NCBI GenBank assembly: GCA_009392275.1 | Contig: VFGV01000010.1 | Span: forward strand, 62,001 to 126,000 | Reading direction: 5' to 3' | DNA: 64,000 nucleotides | Source: SAR202 cluster bacterium | GTDB taxonomy: Bacteria; Chloroflexota; Dehalococcoidia; Lucifugimonadales; UBA2962 | Shown here: in pieces, positions 10,243 through 19,793 of the stretch | How the letters are laid out: each line of letters begins with the position of its first letter | Numbering within the stretch: the stretch's first letter is position 1 | Position numbers and translations under genes: made by a program | Notes under the pieces: model-generated | Told to the model about the DNA's origin: nothing | What the model saw: only the letters and a program-made list of their open reading frames with translations | Database searches by the model: none

Positions 10243-10327
10243 TGGAGGGAGTAGGATTCGAACCTACGTAGCCCTTCCGGGCGCCAGATTTACAGTCTGG
10301 TGGATTTAACCACTCTCCCATCCCTCC
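10243..10327 (-). tRNA. tRNA-Tyr(GTA)
   Basis: Acceptor GGAGGGA/TCCCTCC, anticodon stem-loop CCAGACTGTAAATCTGG, long variable arm. Confidence 0.95.
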
Positions 10328-10496
10328 GCCACAACGCTTCATTTTAGCATAGGCATAATAGCCTTGCCATGTCCATTTATTTAAGTTAATTACAACTTAG
10401 TCGAAACATAAAGTATATTTTTGATAAATATTTATAAATAATCGTACGATTCTTTATAACTTACACTTTAAGTGATGTTTTATTGCATTGTAACGG

Positions 10497-10569
10497 AGCC
10501 CCGGAGAGGATTCGAACCCCCAACCTGCCGATTACAAGTCGGCTGCGCTACCAATTGCGCCACCAGGGC
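10497..10569 (-). tRNA. tRNA-Thr(TGT)
   Basis: Acceptor GCCCTGG/CCGGGGC, anticodon loop CTTGTAA, T-loop GTTCGAATC. Confidence 0.93.
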
Positions 10570-10595
10570 TAAAAATTTTATTGATACATATTCTA

Positions 10596-11786
10596 TCAAT
10601 AAATTATCCGTTTTTTTGCATGATAAAGGGCTATCTGCATAACATCTTTTAATGGTATCTGTCTCTCCATCGCAATTTTACGACATACTTCGTATTCAGG
10701 AGAGAGAGTTGCAGGTTCATTATCACTATATTTCAATTTAACTGGAATATTGCCTATTTCTGTAGAAACAAGGATGGTTTCACGCTTGCTTGCAAATCGT
10801 TTTACTACTTGAGAACGAATACCAAATGTCGTGGTCTCTTTATTTATAATGCTTCTTATTCGGTCATCTAAATCTGGAGTGCAAAGAACTGATAGTAAAA
10901 CTCCGTTACGATTTTTTTTCATATTAATTGGGGTTGTCCATGCATCTAAGGCCCCATAAGAAATAAGTCGATCAACTGTATATGAGATAACTTCTGGAGT
11001 TGAATCATCTATGTTAGTTTCAATCAAAATTAATGATTCAGATTGACTCTGACTTTGGCCAATCCACAATCCAATTACATTCGGATAAGATTCCGGATTG
11101 CGGCTACCCAAACCATAACCCAATTTATCAATTTTCATATAAGGTTGGTCGAATTCGGCAATAGAACTTAATAAAACAGCTCCCGTTGGCGTAACCATCT
11201 CACCCGTATCTATCCTGCCTTCAGGAGGTGGTTTCAAGGGAACATTAAATTTAGATATAATCGCCATTGTTACTGGAGCAGGAACAGGAGTTATCCCATG
11301 TTCAGTGTGCACTATCCCCGACCCACTTGGAAGTGCAGACGAATACACAGAATCTAAATCCAATTCATGTATGCCAGCAACTGAACATGTAATATCAATC
11401 AACGTATCCAAACTTCCTAATTCATGCAATACCAAACTATCGATATCGGCATTGTGAATCTGAGATTCGGCATCACCAATACACTGCAAAATCTCTTGAG
11501 ACTTTTTTACAACATGATCGTTTAGATTAGAATTCTCAAGCTTTTGCAAAAAGTCTCTAATCTTGTACCTGTGACTTTCTTGGCCATTCATTTCGATATG
11601 GATTTTGGTTCCAACAACCCCTTGCCTGTTACTCTTGACCGCATCAATAGAAATGTCTTTTAATTTCAGATCAGTAATGACTGAATTTAAAAATTCTGTT
11701 TTTAGGCCGACATCCACCATAGATCCTAAAATCATATCCCCACTGGCTCCACCAAGACAATTAAAGTACGCTAACTTTTGTGACAT
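10596..11786 (-). CDS. larC: Nickel pincer cofactor biosynthesis protein LarC family
   Basis: YFNCLGGASGDMILGSMVDVGL, HHExG-like HELGSLDTLIDI, PVPAPVTMAII, GEMVTPTGAVLL. Confidence 0.88.
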   Translation of the reverse strand: MSQKLAYFNCLGGASGDMILGSMVDVGLKTEFLNSVITDLKLKDISIDAVKSNRQGVVGTKIHIEMNGQESHRYKIRDFLQKLENSNLNDHVVKKSQEILQCIGDAESQIHNADIDSLVLHELGSLDTLIDITCSVAGIHELDLDSVYSSALPSGSGIVHTEHGITPVPAPVTMAIISKFNVPLKPPPEGRIDTGEMVTPTGAVLLSSIAEFDQPYMKIDKLGYGLGSRNPESYPNVIGLWIGQSQSQSESLILIETNIDDSTPEVISYTVDRLISYGALDAWTTPINMKKNRNGVLLSVLCTPDLDDRIRSIINKETTTFGIRSQVVKRFASKRETILVSTEIGNIPVKLKYSDNEPATLSPEYEVCRKIAMERQIPLKDVMQIALYHAKKRIIY

Positions 11787-11875
11787 GAAAAACCCTGGAA
11801 TTACTCCTTGTGGACAAGAACCAATACTTGCACACTCATAATATTACGGTTAAAGCATCTTGTTTAGAAAAAGTT

Positions 11876-14374
11876 CTAAGCAGAAGCAATTGGTAAGGGA
11901 GATTGAGCCGTGACTTGCAAATTACCGCCTTCATCACTTTCATCCACGTTAACCACAGCTGTATCCCCAGGATTGAGTTCCCCGCTAAGTATAATGTCAG
12001 ACAACTTGTCTTCCACATGATCTTGAATAACTCTCCGCAAAGGGCGAGCACCAAATTGGGGATCAAATCCTTTATTAACAATCCATGATTTTGCTTCTTC
12101 AGTAACCTCTAAATTAATACCGCGTTGGACCAATTCAATCGAGACAGACATAAGCATAAGGTCTACAATTTGATTCATTTGCTCTATAGATAAAGATCTA
12201 AATACTAGCATGGAGTCAATACGATTCAGGAATTCAGGTCTGAAAAACCTCTTAACCTCATCCATAACATTTTGCTTCATTCTTGCGTATCTATGTTCTG
12301 ATTCCTCGGCATTGCCTACAGCCATAGAAAACCCGATCCCTTTATCCTGCCTGATCAGGTCTGATCCAATATTACTTGTCATCACAATAATGGTATTCCT
12401 GAAATCAACTTTTCTGCCTTTCGCATCCGTTAGATGGCCGTCATCAAATATTTGCAAAAGAATATTGAATACTTCGGGATGAGCTTTTTCAATTTCGTCC
12501 AATAGAATCACGCTATATGACTTTCGCCTCACCGCTTCAGTCAATTGGCCCCCGTCATCGTAGCCGACATATCCTGGAGGGGAGCCTACTAATCTAGCAA
12601 CAGCGTGCCTTTCCATAAACTCAGACATATCAACTCTCACTACAGCATCTTCAGTTCCAAAAAGAAATTCAGCCAGTTTTTGCACTAAATAAGTTTTCCC
12701 GACTCCGGTAGGACCCAAAAACATAAATGTACCCACTGGTCTCTTCGGGTTTTTCATGCCTGCACGCGCCCTACGAACAGCTTTGGACACAGATGTTACA
12801 GCCTCGCCTTGACCAAATACTTGCTCAGAAATAACGTCTTCCATATTTATCAAGCGCTCTGTTTCAGACGACGTTAACCTCGTAACAGGTATTCCCGTCC
12901 ACATACTTACAACTTCTCCAATATGATCTGATATGACTGTTGGAGACTCATCTCCTCTCTCAGACTCCCATTCGTCTTCCAATTTTGACAGCGCTTCGGT
13001 CAATTCATTCTCTTTTTCACGCAATTCAGCAGCTATTTCGTATTTTCTATCAGTTATTGCTTCATCTTTTTCTTTTTTTATTTGATCTAGATCTAATCTA
13101 ACTTGTTTAACAGATTGCGGAGGTGTATTGAATTCAATACGCACCCTTGAAGCCGCTTCGTCTATTAGGTCGATTGCTTTATCAGGTAAAAACCTATCTG
13201 CTATATACCGAGAAGCTAATTGGGCAGCTGCATCTAACGCTTCGTCGCTAATAACTAATTGATGATGTTCTTCATAGGCAGCTTTGACGCCTTTTAATAT
13301 CTCAACAGTTTCATCAGCTGATGGTTGCTCCACTTTGACAGGCTGAAATCTCCGCTCTAAAGCCGGGTCGCGCTCTATATATTTACGGTAATCATCTTGG
13401 GTCGTTGCCCCAATACACTGAAGTTCACCTCTAGCCAAAGATGGTTTGAGAATATTAGCTGCATCAACTGCTCCTTCAGCAGCACCAGCACCTACCATTG
13501 TGTGTACTTCATCAATAAAAAGCACACAGTTGGATGCTGATTTAATTTCGTCGATGACTTTCTTTAATCTTTCTTCAAACTCACCTCGATATTTTGTGCC
13601 GGCCACCAAAGACCCCATGTCTAGTGTAACTAGTCGCTTACCTTGTAATGTAACCGGAACATCACCAACTGCGATCCTCTGCGCCAGAGCCTCAACTATT
13701 GCAGTTTTACCTACTCCAGGCTCACCTACCAAAACAGGATTGTTTTTGGTCCGGCGGCTTAAAATCTGAGTGACTCTCTGGATTTCTTGATCACGTCCAA
13801 CAATTGGATCTAATTTACCTGAATTAGCTGCAGCTGTTAAATCAACTCCTAGCTGATCTAAAGTAGGGGTTTTGGTTGCAGATCGCGGGATGGCTTGCCC
13901 CGTCGAAGTGGATACACCAGCTTGCTCAACGCTCTGGGACAGAACACGAATCGTTTCGGTCCGAATTTTATCCAGACTAGCACCTAAACTCTCCAACACT
14001 CCTGCTGCAACACCCTCGCCCTCGCGCATCAATCCAATTAATAGGTGTTCCGTACCAATGTAGTGATGATTCATCCTTCTAGCTTCGTCAACGGCCAGTT
14101 CTATAACTTTCTTCGATCTGGGTGTCAATCCTATTTCCCCTTGTGAAGAAGTCTCTCCTCGACCGATAATGAATTCAATTGCAGAGCGAACTTTAGTTAA
14201 TTCAATTCCTAGCCCAGATAATACTTTTGCAGCAACTCCATTTGTCTCTCTTGAAAGGCCAAGAAGTATATGTTCTGTACCTATGTAATTATGATTAAAT
14301 CTTTGTGCTTCTTCTTGAGCTAATGACAGAACCCTTCTAGCTCTTTCAGAAAATTTTTCGAATCTGCTAGCCAT
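11876..14374 (-). CDS. clpC: ATP-dependent Clp protease ATP-binding subunit ClpC
   Basis: Two N-terminal Clp repeats, two Walker A motifs ([16 protein letters not shown]), UVR-like middle region. Confidence 0.96.
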   Translation of the reverse strand: MASRFEKFSERARRVLSLAQEEAQRFNHNYIGTEHILLGLSRETNGVAAKVLSGLGIELTKVRSAIEFIIGRGETSSQGEIGLTPRSKKVIELAVDEARRMNHHYIGTEHLLIGLMREGEGVAAGVLESLGASLDKIRTETIRVLSQSVEQAGVSTSTGQAIPRSATKTPTLDQLGVDLTAAANSGKLDPIVGRDQEIQRVTQILSRRTKNNPVLVGEPGVGKTAIVEALAQRIAVGDVPVTLQGKRLVTLDMGSLVAGTKYRGEFEERLKKVIDEIKSASNCVLFIDEVHTMVGAGAAEGAVDAANILKPSLARGELQCIGATTQDDYRKYIERDPALERRFQPVKVEQPSADETVEILKGVKAAYEEHHQLVISDEALDAAAQLASRYIADRFLPDKAIDLIDEAASRVRIEFNTPPQSVKQVRLDLDQIKKEKDEAITDRKYEIAAELREKENELTEALSKLEDEWESERGDESPTVISDHIGEVVSMWTGIPVTRLTSSETERLINMEDVISEQVFGQGEAVTSVSKAVRRARAGMKNPKRPVGTFMFLGPTGVGKTYLVQKLAEFLFGTEDAVVRVDMSEFMERHAVARLVGSPPGYVGYDDGGQLTEAVRRKSYSVILLDEIEKAHPEVFNILLQIFDDGHLTDAKGRKVDFRNTIIVMTSNIGSDLIRQDKGIGFSMAVGNAEESEHRYARMKQNVMDEVKRFFRPEFLNRIDSMLVFRSLSIEQMNQIVDLMLMSVSIELVQRGINLEVTEEAKSWIVNKGFDPQFGARPLRRVIQDHVEDKLSDIILSGELNPGDTAVVNVDESDEGGNLQVTAQSPLPIASA

Positions 14375-14456
14375 TTTTTAAACCCTCTTTTTAAATTAAG
14401 CAGGGACCCTTTATTCGTCAAATTCGTAACACTCAGTTACGAAAATATCCTCGTCT

Positions 14457-15716
14457 TTATTCGTAATCTTCTTCCGCTCTTTTGAGGCTCAAACCTAAGC
14501 GACGTCTATCAGGCTCAATACGGAGAACTTTAACCCGTACCTTGTCACCCTGCCTCACTACTTCTCTTGGGTGCTGCACCATCCTGTCGGTAAGTTCAGA
14601 CACATGAATCAACCCCTCTACTAATCCTTCAATTCTAGCAAAAGCTCCGAAATTAGTCAGTTTTGTAATGGTCGCATCCACAACATCATTAACAGATAGC
14701 TGATCAGATAAATTCTCCCAAGGTTCTGGAGTGAGTCTTTTTAAACTTAGAGCTATTTTTTTGGTTTCATTATCAGCCTTCAATACGTAAACGTCCAACT
14801 CTTGCCCAACTGCCACAATTTCATCAGGACGCTCTACTTGACTCCATGAAAGCTCAGAAATATGAACTAAACCATCTGCTCCGCCAATATCAACAAATGC
14901 GCCAAAACTACTAATTCCTGAAACTTTACCTTTTACAATAACCCCAGGCTCTAGGTCTTCTATCAATTTATCTTTTATCTCGTCTCGTTTAGCCTGAACT
15001 GAATCTCTTTCAGAAAAAATTGCTCGATTACGACTCCGATTTACCTCTAGAACACGCAACTTTATTTTTTTTCCTATTTCCTCATCAACTTCAACAGATT
15101 GATTAGACGCTTCTGATGGTTCGTCTTGCCCTTCAATTTCGTTATCTGAATCTATTTCTGAAATCCCACTGTTTACAATATCAGTTTCTCCACCATCTTG
15201 TTTAAATCTATCCCTGGAAACAGTTGATAGTTGAGATGCCGGCACAAATCCTTGGACACCCTCCACATCAACAATAGCACCTCCACGATTAAAGCCTATA
15301 ATAGTGCCGTGGATTGTTCCATCAGATTCGGCTAACTTAGTCAACTCACGCCAACTTTGCTCACCTGTTGCTTTGTCGATTGATAAAATCGCTGGTCGCT
15401 CACCGGTTTCAGTGCGCAAAACGACAGTTACGATATCATCACCAACTTTAGGCAAGTTTCCGGTAAGTTGAGACAATGAACTCATTTCCCGAGCTGGTAC
15501 AAACCCCTCAGCCTTATGGCCAAAGCTGACAAGGATACCATCTTTATCTGCGCTCATTACCACACCCTCAACAATGTCTCCCCGCCTGACGGGATCCATA
15601 GATGAAAAAGACTCTAGCAATTGCCCCATATCTTGTATATCTTCAGTTGTTCCATCTGAAGTATGTTCGCTTGTTGATTTTGAATTTGTCGGGTCAGAGT
15701 ATGAAAATGATGTCAT
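14457..15716 (-). CDS. rpsA: 30S ribosomal protein S1-like (multiple S1 domains)
   Basis: Repeated S1 motifs, e.g. GVIVKGKVSGISSFGAFVDIGGADGLVHISELSW. Confidence 0.9.
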   Translation of the reverse strand: MTSFSYSDPTNSKSTSEHTSDGTTEDIQDMGQLLESFSSMDPVRRGDIVEGVVMSADKDGILVSFGHKAEGFVPAREMSSLSQLTGNLPKVGDDIVTVVLRTETGERPAILSIDKATGEQSWRELTKLAESDGTIHGTIIGFNRGGAIVDVEGVQGFVPASQLSTVSRDRFKQDGGETDIVNSGISEIDSDNEIEGQDEPSEASNQSVEVDEEIGKKIKLRVLEVNRSRNRAIFSERDSVQAKRDEIKDKLIEDLEPGVIVKGKVSGISSFGAFVDIGGADGLVHISELSWSQVERPDEIVAVGQELDVYVLKADNETKKIALSLKRLTPEPWENLSDQLSVNDVVDATITKLTNFGAFARIEGLVEGLIHVSELTDRMVQHPREVVRQGDKVRVKVLRIEPDRRRLGLSLKRAEEDYE

Positions 15717-15842
15717 TAAAGTACTTTAGATTATCCAGGATGTCAGCTTCATTATATATACGCCAAACTAGAGTGTAAATGAGTGAAACAGTCTGATCGC
15801 AAAGTTTTAATCAGTTTATGGTAGCTTTGTTGCACAAAAAAA

Positions 15843-15962
15843 CCCCTGGCAATGACATATTTTCCCACACCCTTGCAGGTGCAGTATCGTAAGCGCTGAA
15901 GCGTTTCACTTCCGTGTTCGGGATGGGAACGGGTGGTTCAACCTCGCCAAAATCACCAAGGG
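15843..15962 (-). rRNA. rrf: 5S ribosomal RNA
   Basis: Minus strand ccaccCGTTCCCATCCCGAACACGGAAGTGAAACgcttcagcgc...gggtgtgggaaa, canonical 5S core. Confidence 0.95.
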
Positions 15963-16197
15963 AATTTTTTTATTAAAATAAGTCCCAAACATTCAATCAT
16001 AAACAGATGCAGATGTATGAGACGATATGAGAATTTTAAATGTTAACGTTGAAACCAGTCAATAGACAGCGCTATACAATTCTAACTATTTAATAGTAAT
16101 TGACCCTCAACGGTGCGAAATGCTAGTATCATCTTAAGGTATATATTGAGCAATCATAAAAAGAAATATCTTAAAAATATAATCTCGAGGTATAATT

Positions 16198-16674
16198 TTG
16201 ACCACTGAAACGCCTGGTATAGAAATTACAGACTCTGCAGCAGAAAAATTGCGAGAGGTTTTAGACGAACAAAAAAAACCTTCTGGAATGTTAAGGATAA
16301 TGGTTATGCCTAGTACAGGATCTGGCGGATGCGGAGGCGGAGGAGGCGGATTCCAGTACGTTTTGGGTGTTGAAGACGCTGCTGAACAAGATGATTTAGT
16401 TATCAAAACATCAAAAGTTGATGTTTTGATTGATTCCCAAAGTGCTCCATTAATCGACGGGTCAAGTATAGATTACGTTGATGGCCTAATGCGCAGCGGT
16501 TTCGTTATAAGCAACCCGAATGCACCTGCTTCAGGCGGATGTGCATGCGGAGGTGGTGGTTGTGGTTGCGGAGGTGGATCAAAGCCCCCTGTGGACCCTG
16601 CAAATGTAGAAAGCCAAAGTGAAGCTGGTGGATGTGGTGGCGGTGGAGGTGGCTGTGGTTGCGGTGCGAATTAG
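16198..16674 (+). CDS. HesB/IscA-family iron-sulfur assembly protein with Cys/Gly-rich C-terminal extension (TTG start)
   Basis: ITDSAAEKLREVLDEQ..LRI..GGFQYVLG A-type carrier pattern; tail GGCACGGGGCGCGGG...GGCGGGGGGCGCGAN. Confidence 0.8.
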   Translation: MTTETPGIEITDSAAEKLREVLDEQKKPSGMLRIMVMPSTGSGGCGGGGGGFQYVLGVEDAAEQDDLVIKTSKVDVLIDSQSAPLIDGSSIDYVDGLMRSGFVISNPNAPASGGCACGGGGCGCGGGSKPPVDPANVESQSEAGGCGGGGGGCGCGAN

Positions 16675-16825
16675 CTTCACGCCTTTAAAATTTTTAAGTT
16701 ATATTTAATTTAAGCCTAGATCTTTTGAACCTGTGTTTATAAAAACAATATGACATTATTTTACAAATCAGACGATTTACTAAAGAGTGTATTTTATAAA
16801 TGGTTTAAGTTAAAAAAATATTATT

Positions 16826-17827
16826 ATGACTAATATAGCAATACTCGGCATCGATATAGTTGGGCTATGTATAGCTCTATCTTTGAAAAAAAATCATGGG
16901 AACGATTTTTACATAACCGCCGCTGGTGCAGAACCAGAAAATCTCAAATTCGCTAAAAGTATCGGCGCAGCCGATAAAACTGAAAACAGTGCCCGGAAAT
17001 GTGTAGCTGATGCCGAAATAATCATTCTAGATGCACCATTGCATTACACCAAAGATCTTTTGGAAAATTTGTCTTCGCATTTCGCTGAAGGTGCAACAAT
17101 AACCGACACGGGGCCACTAAAACAACCAATCATAAAATGGGCAGATAAACTATTGCCACCTTCTGTAAACTTTGTTGCAAGTAGGCCAGTTCCAAAGGAT
17201 GTTTTATGGAGCATAGAAGACGTGAGTCCCGATACCATCGCACAATCCCCATACTGTATAGTGACGGATAAAACCACTTCTTCAGAAGGAATACAGACGA
17301 TAACCTGGCTAGCTAAACAATGTGGTGCTCATCCGTATTTCCTAGACGCTGCAGAGCATGACAGTTATAGTTCAGCCATGGCGTTTTTGCCGAATGTAAT
17401 CGCATCAGCTTTGATTATGACTGCATCAAAAAGCAGATCATGGCCTGAAATGTCTAAGCTGTCCACTCCAGAATTCAAATCAATGACCCAACTTGCAGAT
17501 AAAGATCCTGAGGAAAACAGCTTAGCAGCTGACTTAAATTCCAAAGATACAATTCATTGGATAGATGAAATGATTACATCGTTATATGAATTCAGGAATC
17601 AGCTTACAGACGATAAAGAAAAACTGTTTGAGTCATTCATATCAGCTTGGGAGCAAAGGGCAAAGTGGGAAGCAGGCACGTTACATCCTGATGATAGTCA
17701 GGCAACAAATATGCCTAACGCAAAAGAAACAATGGCTGAAATGATGATAGGGACTTACATGATGGATAGATATCGTAAAATGACCGATAAGTCACGAAAG
17801 AACTGGAAGTACTTTAGAAAAAGTTAA
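16826..17827 (+). CDS. tyrA: Prephenate dehydrogenase family protein
   Basis: N-terminal dinucleotide fold, ATITDTGPLKQPI, ASRPVP and AEHDSYSSAMAFLPNVIASAL; adjacent to aroA. Confidence 0.82.
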   Translation: MTNIAILGIDIVGLCIALSLKKNHGNDFYITAAGAEPENLKFAKSIGAADKTENSARKCVADAEIIILDAPLHYTKDLLENLSSHFAEGATITDTGPLKQPIIKWADKLLPPSVNFVASRPVPKDVLWSIEDVSPDTIAQSPYCIVTDKTTSSEGIQTITWLAKQCGAHPYFLDAAEHDSYSSAMAFLPNVIASALIMTASKSRSWPEMSKLSTPEFKSMTQLADKDPEENSLAADLNSKDTIHWIDEMITSLYEFRNQLTDDKEKLFESFISAWEQRAKWEAGTLHPDDSQATNMPNAKETMAEMMIGTYMMDRYRKMTDKSRKNWKYFRKS

Positions 17828-17829
17828 TC

Positions 17830-19146
17830 TTGATTAAATCTCTAACTAAAGCCAAGAAAATAAACGGCATCATCTCACTACCTGGAGACAAGTCGATATC
17901 ACATAGGGCAATGTTGTTAAATTCAATGAGCAACGGCTCAGCCTTGATATCTAATTTCTGTCACGGCGATGACAGAAATGCGATGATAAATTGTCTGAGA
18001 GGCATAGGGGTTAATATAGAAAAGGTCGAATCACCTGATACTGAATACTCAAACGACACATTTCTAGTTAAAGGTAATGAGAACGGGAATTTTTCAACAC
18101 CAAGCTACGTGCTTGACGCAGGAAATAGTGGCACAACTTTTCGTCTCGTATCCGGTTTATTAGCAACACAAAATTTTGAATCTATCATTTCAGGTGATGA
18201 TTCCCTAAGAAGCAGACCTATGGATCGAATAATCCTACCACTCACAGAAATGGGTGCTAAAATAACCGGAGCAAATGATAATTCATTCGCTCCTCTAAAA
18301 ATAAGAGGAGGTGATTTATACGGCATCAATTACAAAATGCCTGTTGCCTCCGCACAGGTTAAATCCTGCATAATGATTGCCGGTACAAAAGCATCTGGAT
18401 CGACTACTATAATTCAACCAAAATTCTCTAGAGACCACACGGAAAGAATGCTAAAGGCTATGGGAGCAGATATCACTATTGATAACTTAACAATTGAGAT
18501 TAAACCTTCAAATTTGTCTTCTCTAGATGTTACTGTCCCAGGAGACATTAGTGGAGCAGCTTTTTGGATGGTTTTAGCATCTTGCCACACGGATGCCTGC
18601 ATAACTCTTAAACGGGTTGGTTTAAACCCATCCCGCACTGGAATAATTGAAGTGTTAAAGATGATGGGTGCAAATATACATGTGTCTAATTTTATTGAGG
18701 AAGCCGGGGAACCGTGTGGAGATATCAAAGTGCAATCTAGCGAGCTAAATGGTGTCACTATTGAAGGAGATTTGATCCCTAAGGTTATTGATGAAATTCC
18801 TATTTTGTCTTTAGCTGCTTGCTTTGCTAAAGGGGAAACAATCATAAAGGATGCCCAGGAACTAAGAGTGAAAGAGTCAGATCGAATCGCAGCCACTGTA
18901 AATGGACTTTCAAGATTAGGAGCAAATCTGAAAGAAACAACTGATGGAATGGTGATAGCTGGTCAATCAAAGCTGATTGGAACTGATGTCGACACATTCA
19001 ATGACCACAGGATAGCCATGACAATGGGTATTGCGGGTGTACTCGCCGACGGCATTACTGAAATACATAAGGCTGATGCAAACAATATTTCCTACCCCTC
19101 GTTCTGGAAACAATTATCGATTATTACAGGAAAACCAGAAGATTAA
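17830..19146 (+). CDS. aroA: 3-phosphoshikimate 1-carboxyvinyltransferase (EPSP synthase)
   Basis: LPGDKSISHRAMLLNSMS, DAGNSGTTFRLVSGLLA, RVKESDRIAA. Confidence 0.97.
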   Translation: MIKSLTKAKKINGIISLPGDKSISHRAMLLNSMSNGSALISNFCHGDDRNAMINCLRGIGVNIEKVESPDTEYSNDTFLVKGNENGNFSTPSYVLDAGNSGTTFRLVSGLLATQNFESIISGDDSLRSRPMDRIILPLTEMGAKITGANDNSFAPLKIRGGDLYGINYKMPVASAQVKSCIMIAGTKASGSTTIIQPKFSRDHTERMLKAMGADITIDNLTIEIKPSNLSSLDVTVPGDISGAAFWMVLASCHTDACITLKRVGLNPSRTGIIEVLKMMGANIHVSNFIEEAGEPCGDIKVQSSELNGVTIEGDLIPKVIDEIPILSLAACFAKGETIIKDAQELRVKESDRIAATVNGLSRLGANLKETTDGMVIAGQSKLIGTDVDTFNDHRIAMTMGIAGVLADGITEIHKADANNISYPSFWKQLSIITGKPED

Positions 19147-19184
19147 ATGAAAAATGCATCTAATAATCCAGAGAGATCGCACTC

Positions 19185-19793
19185 GTGAATCCATTAATCA
19201 TATTAATATCAGGACCGTCCGGAGTTGGTAAGGACTCCCTTATCAATAAACTGCGAGAGGATTGTGATTTTATTAGTATTATCGTTACAGTAACTACACG
19301 AAAAATCCGGGATGGAGAAACGAATGGCAAAGATTACGTTTTTGTAAACCAAGAAACGTTTAACCAAATGAAAATATCGAATGCATTTTTAGAATGTGCA
19401 AACGTTTACGGAAACCAATATGGAGTTCCAAAAGATGCAGTCAAGTCTGCGCTGTGTAGAGGGCAGGATGCATTAATAAAAGCGGATATACAAGGAGCCA
19501 ATGCCATTATGAATCTTGAGCCATCTGTGCTTTCCATATTCATAATGCCTGACTCTACATCTGATCTAGAAAATCGACTAAAGAAAAGAATGACTGAGTC
19601 AAAAAAGGATCTCAAATTAAGATTGGACACAGCAAAAAACGAAATTGATCAAGCTGGCAACTTCGATTTCATTGTTTACAATAAAGAGCATCGTATTGAT
19701 GAGACGCTTAAACAAATACAGGAAATTATTTTAGAAGCAAAAAACTCTAAAACCAAGCGAGTTTTTAATATTACAAACGAAACCACAATTTGA
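19185..19793 (+). CDS. gmk: Guanylate kinase
   Basis: ISGPSGVGKDSLINKL, TVTTRKIRDGETNGKDYVFV. Confidence 0.95.
   Translation: MNPLIILISGPSGVGKDSLINKLREDCDFISIIVTVTTRKIRDGETNGKDYVFVNQETFNQMKISNAFLECANVYGNQYGVPKDAVKSALCRGQDALIKADIQGANAIMNLEPSVLSIFIMPDSTSDLENRLKKRMTESKKDLKLRLDTAKNEIDQAGNFDFIVYNKEHRIDETLKQIQEIILEAKNSKTKRVFNITNETTI

Noticed and set aside
10440-10451. AATCGTACGATT palindrome upstream of tRNA-Tyr
   Set aside because: A single 12-nt palindrome in AT-rich DNA with no second copy noticed; insufficient to call an operator.
16134-16406. 90-aa minus-strand ORF with poly-Pro
   Set aside because: Antisense of the Gly-rich region of the HesB gene.
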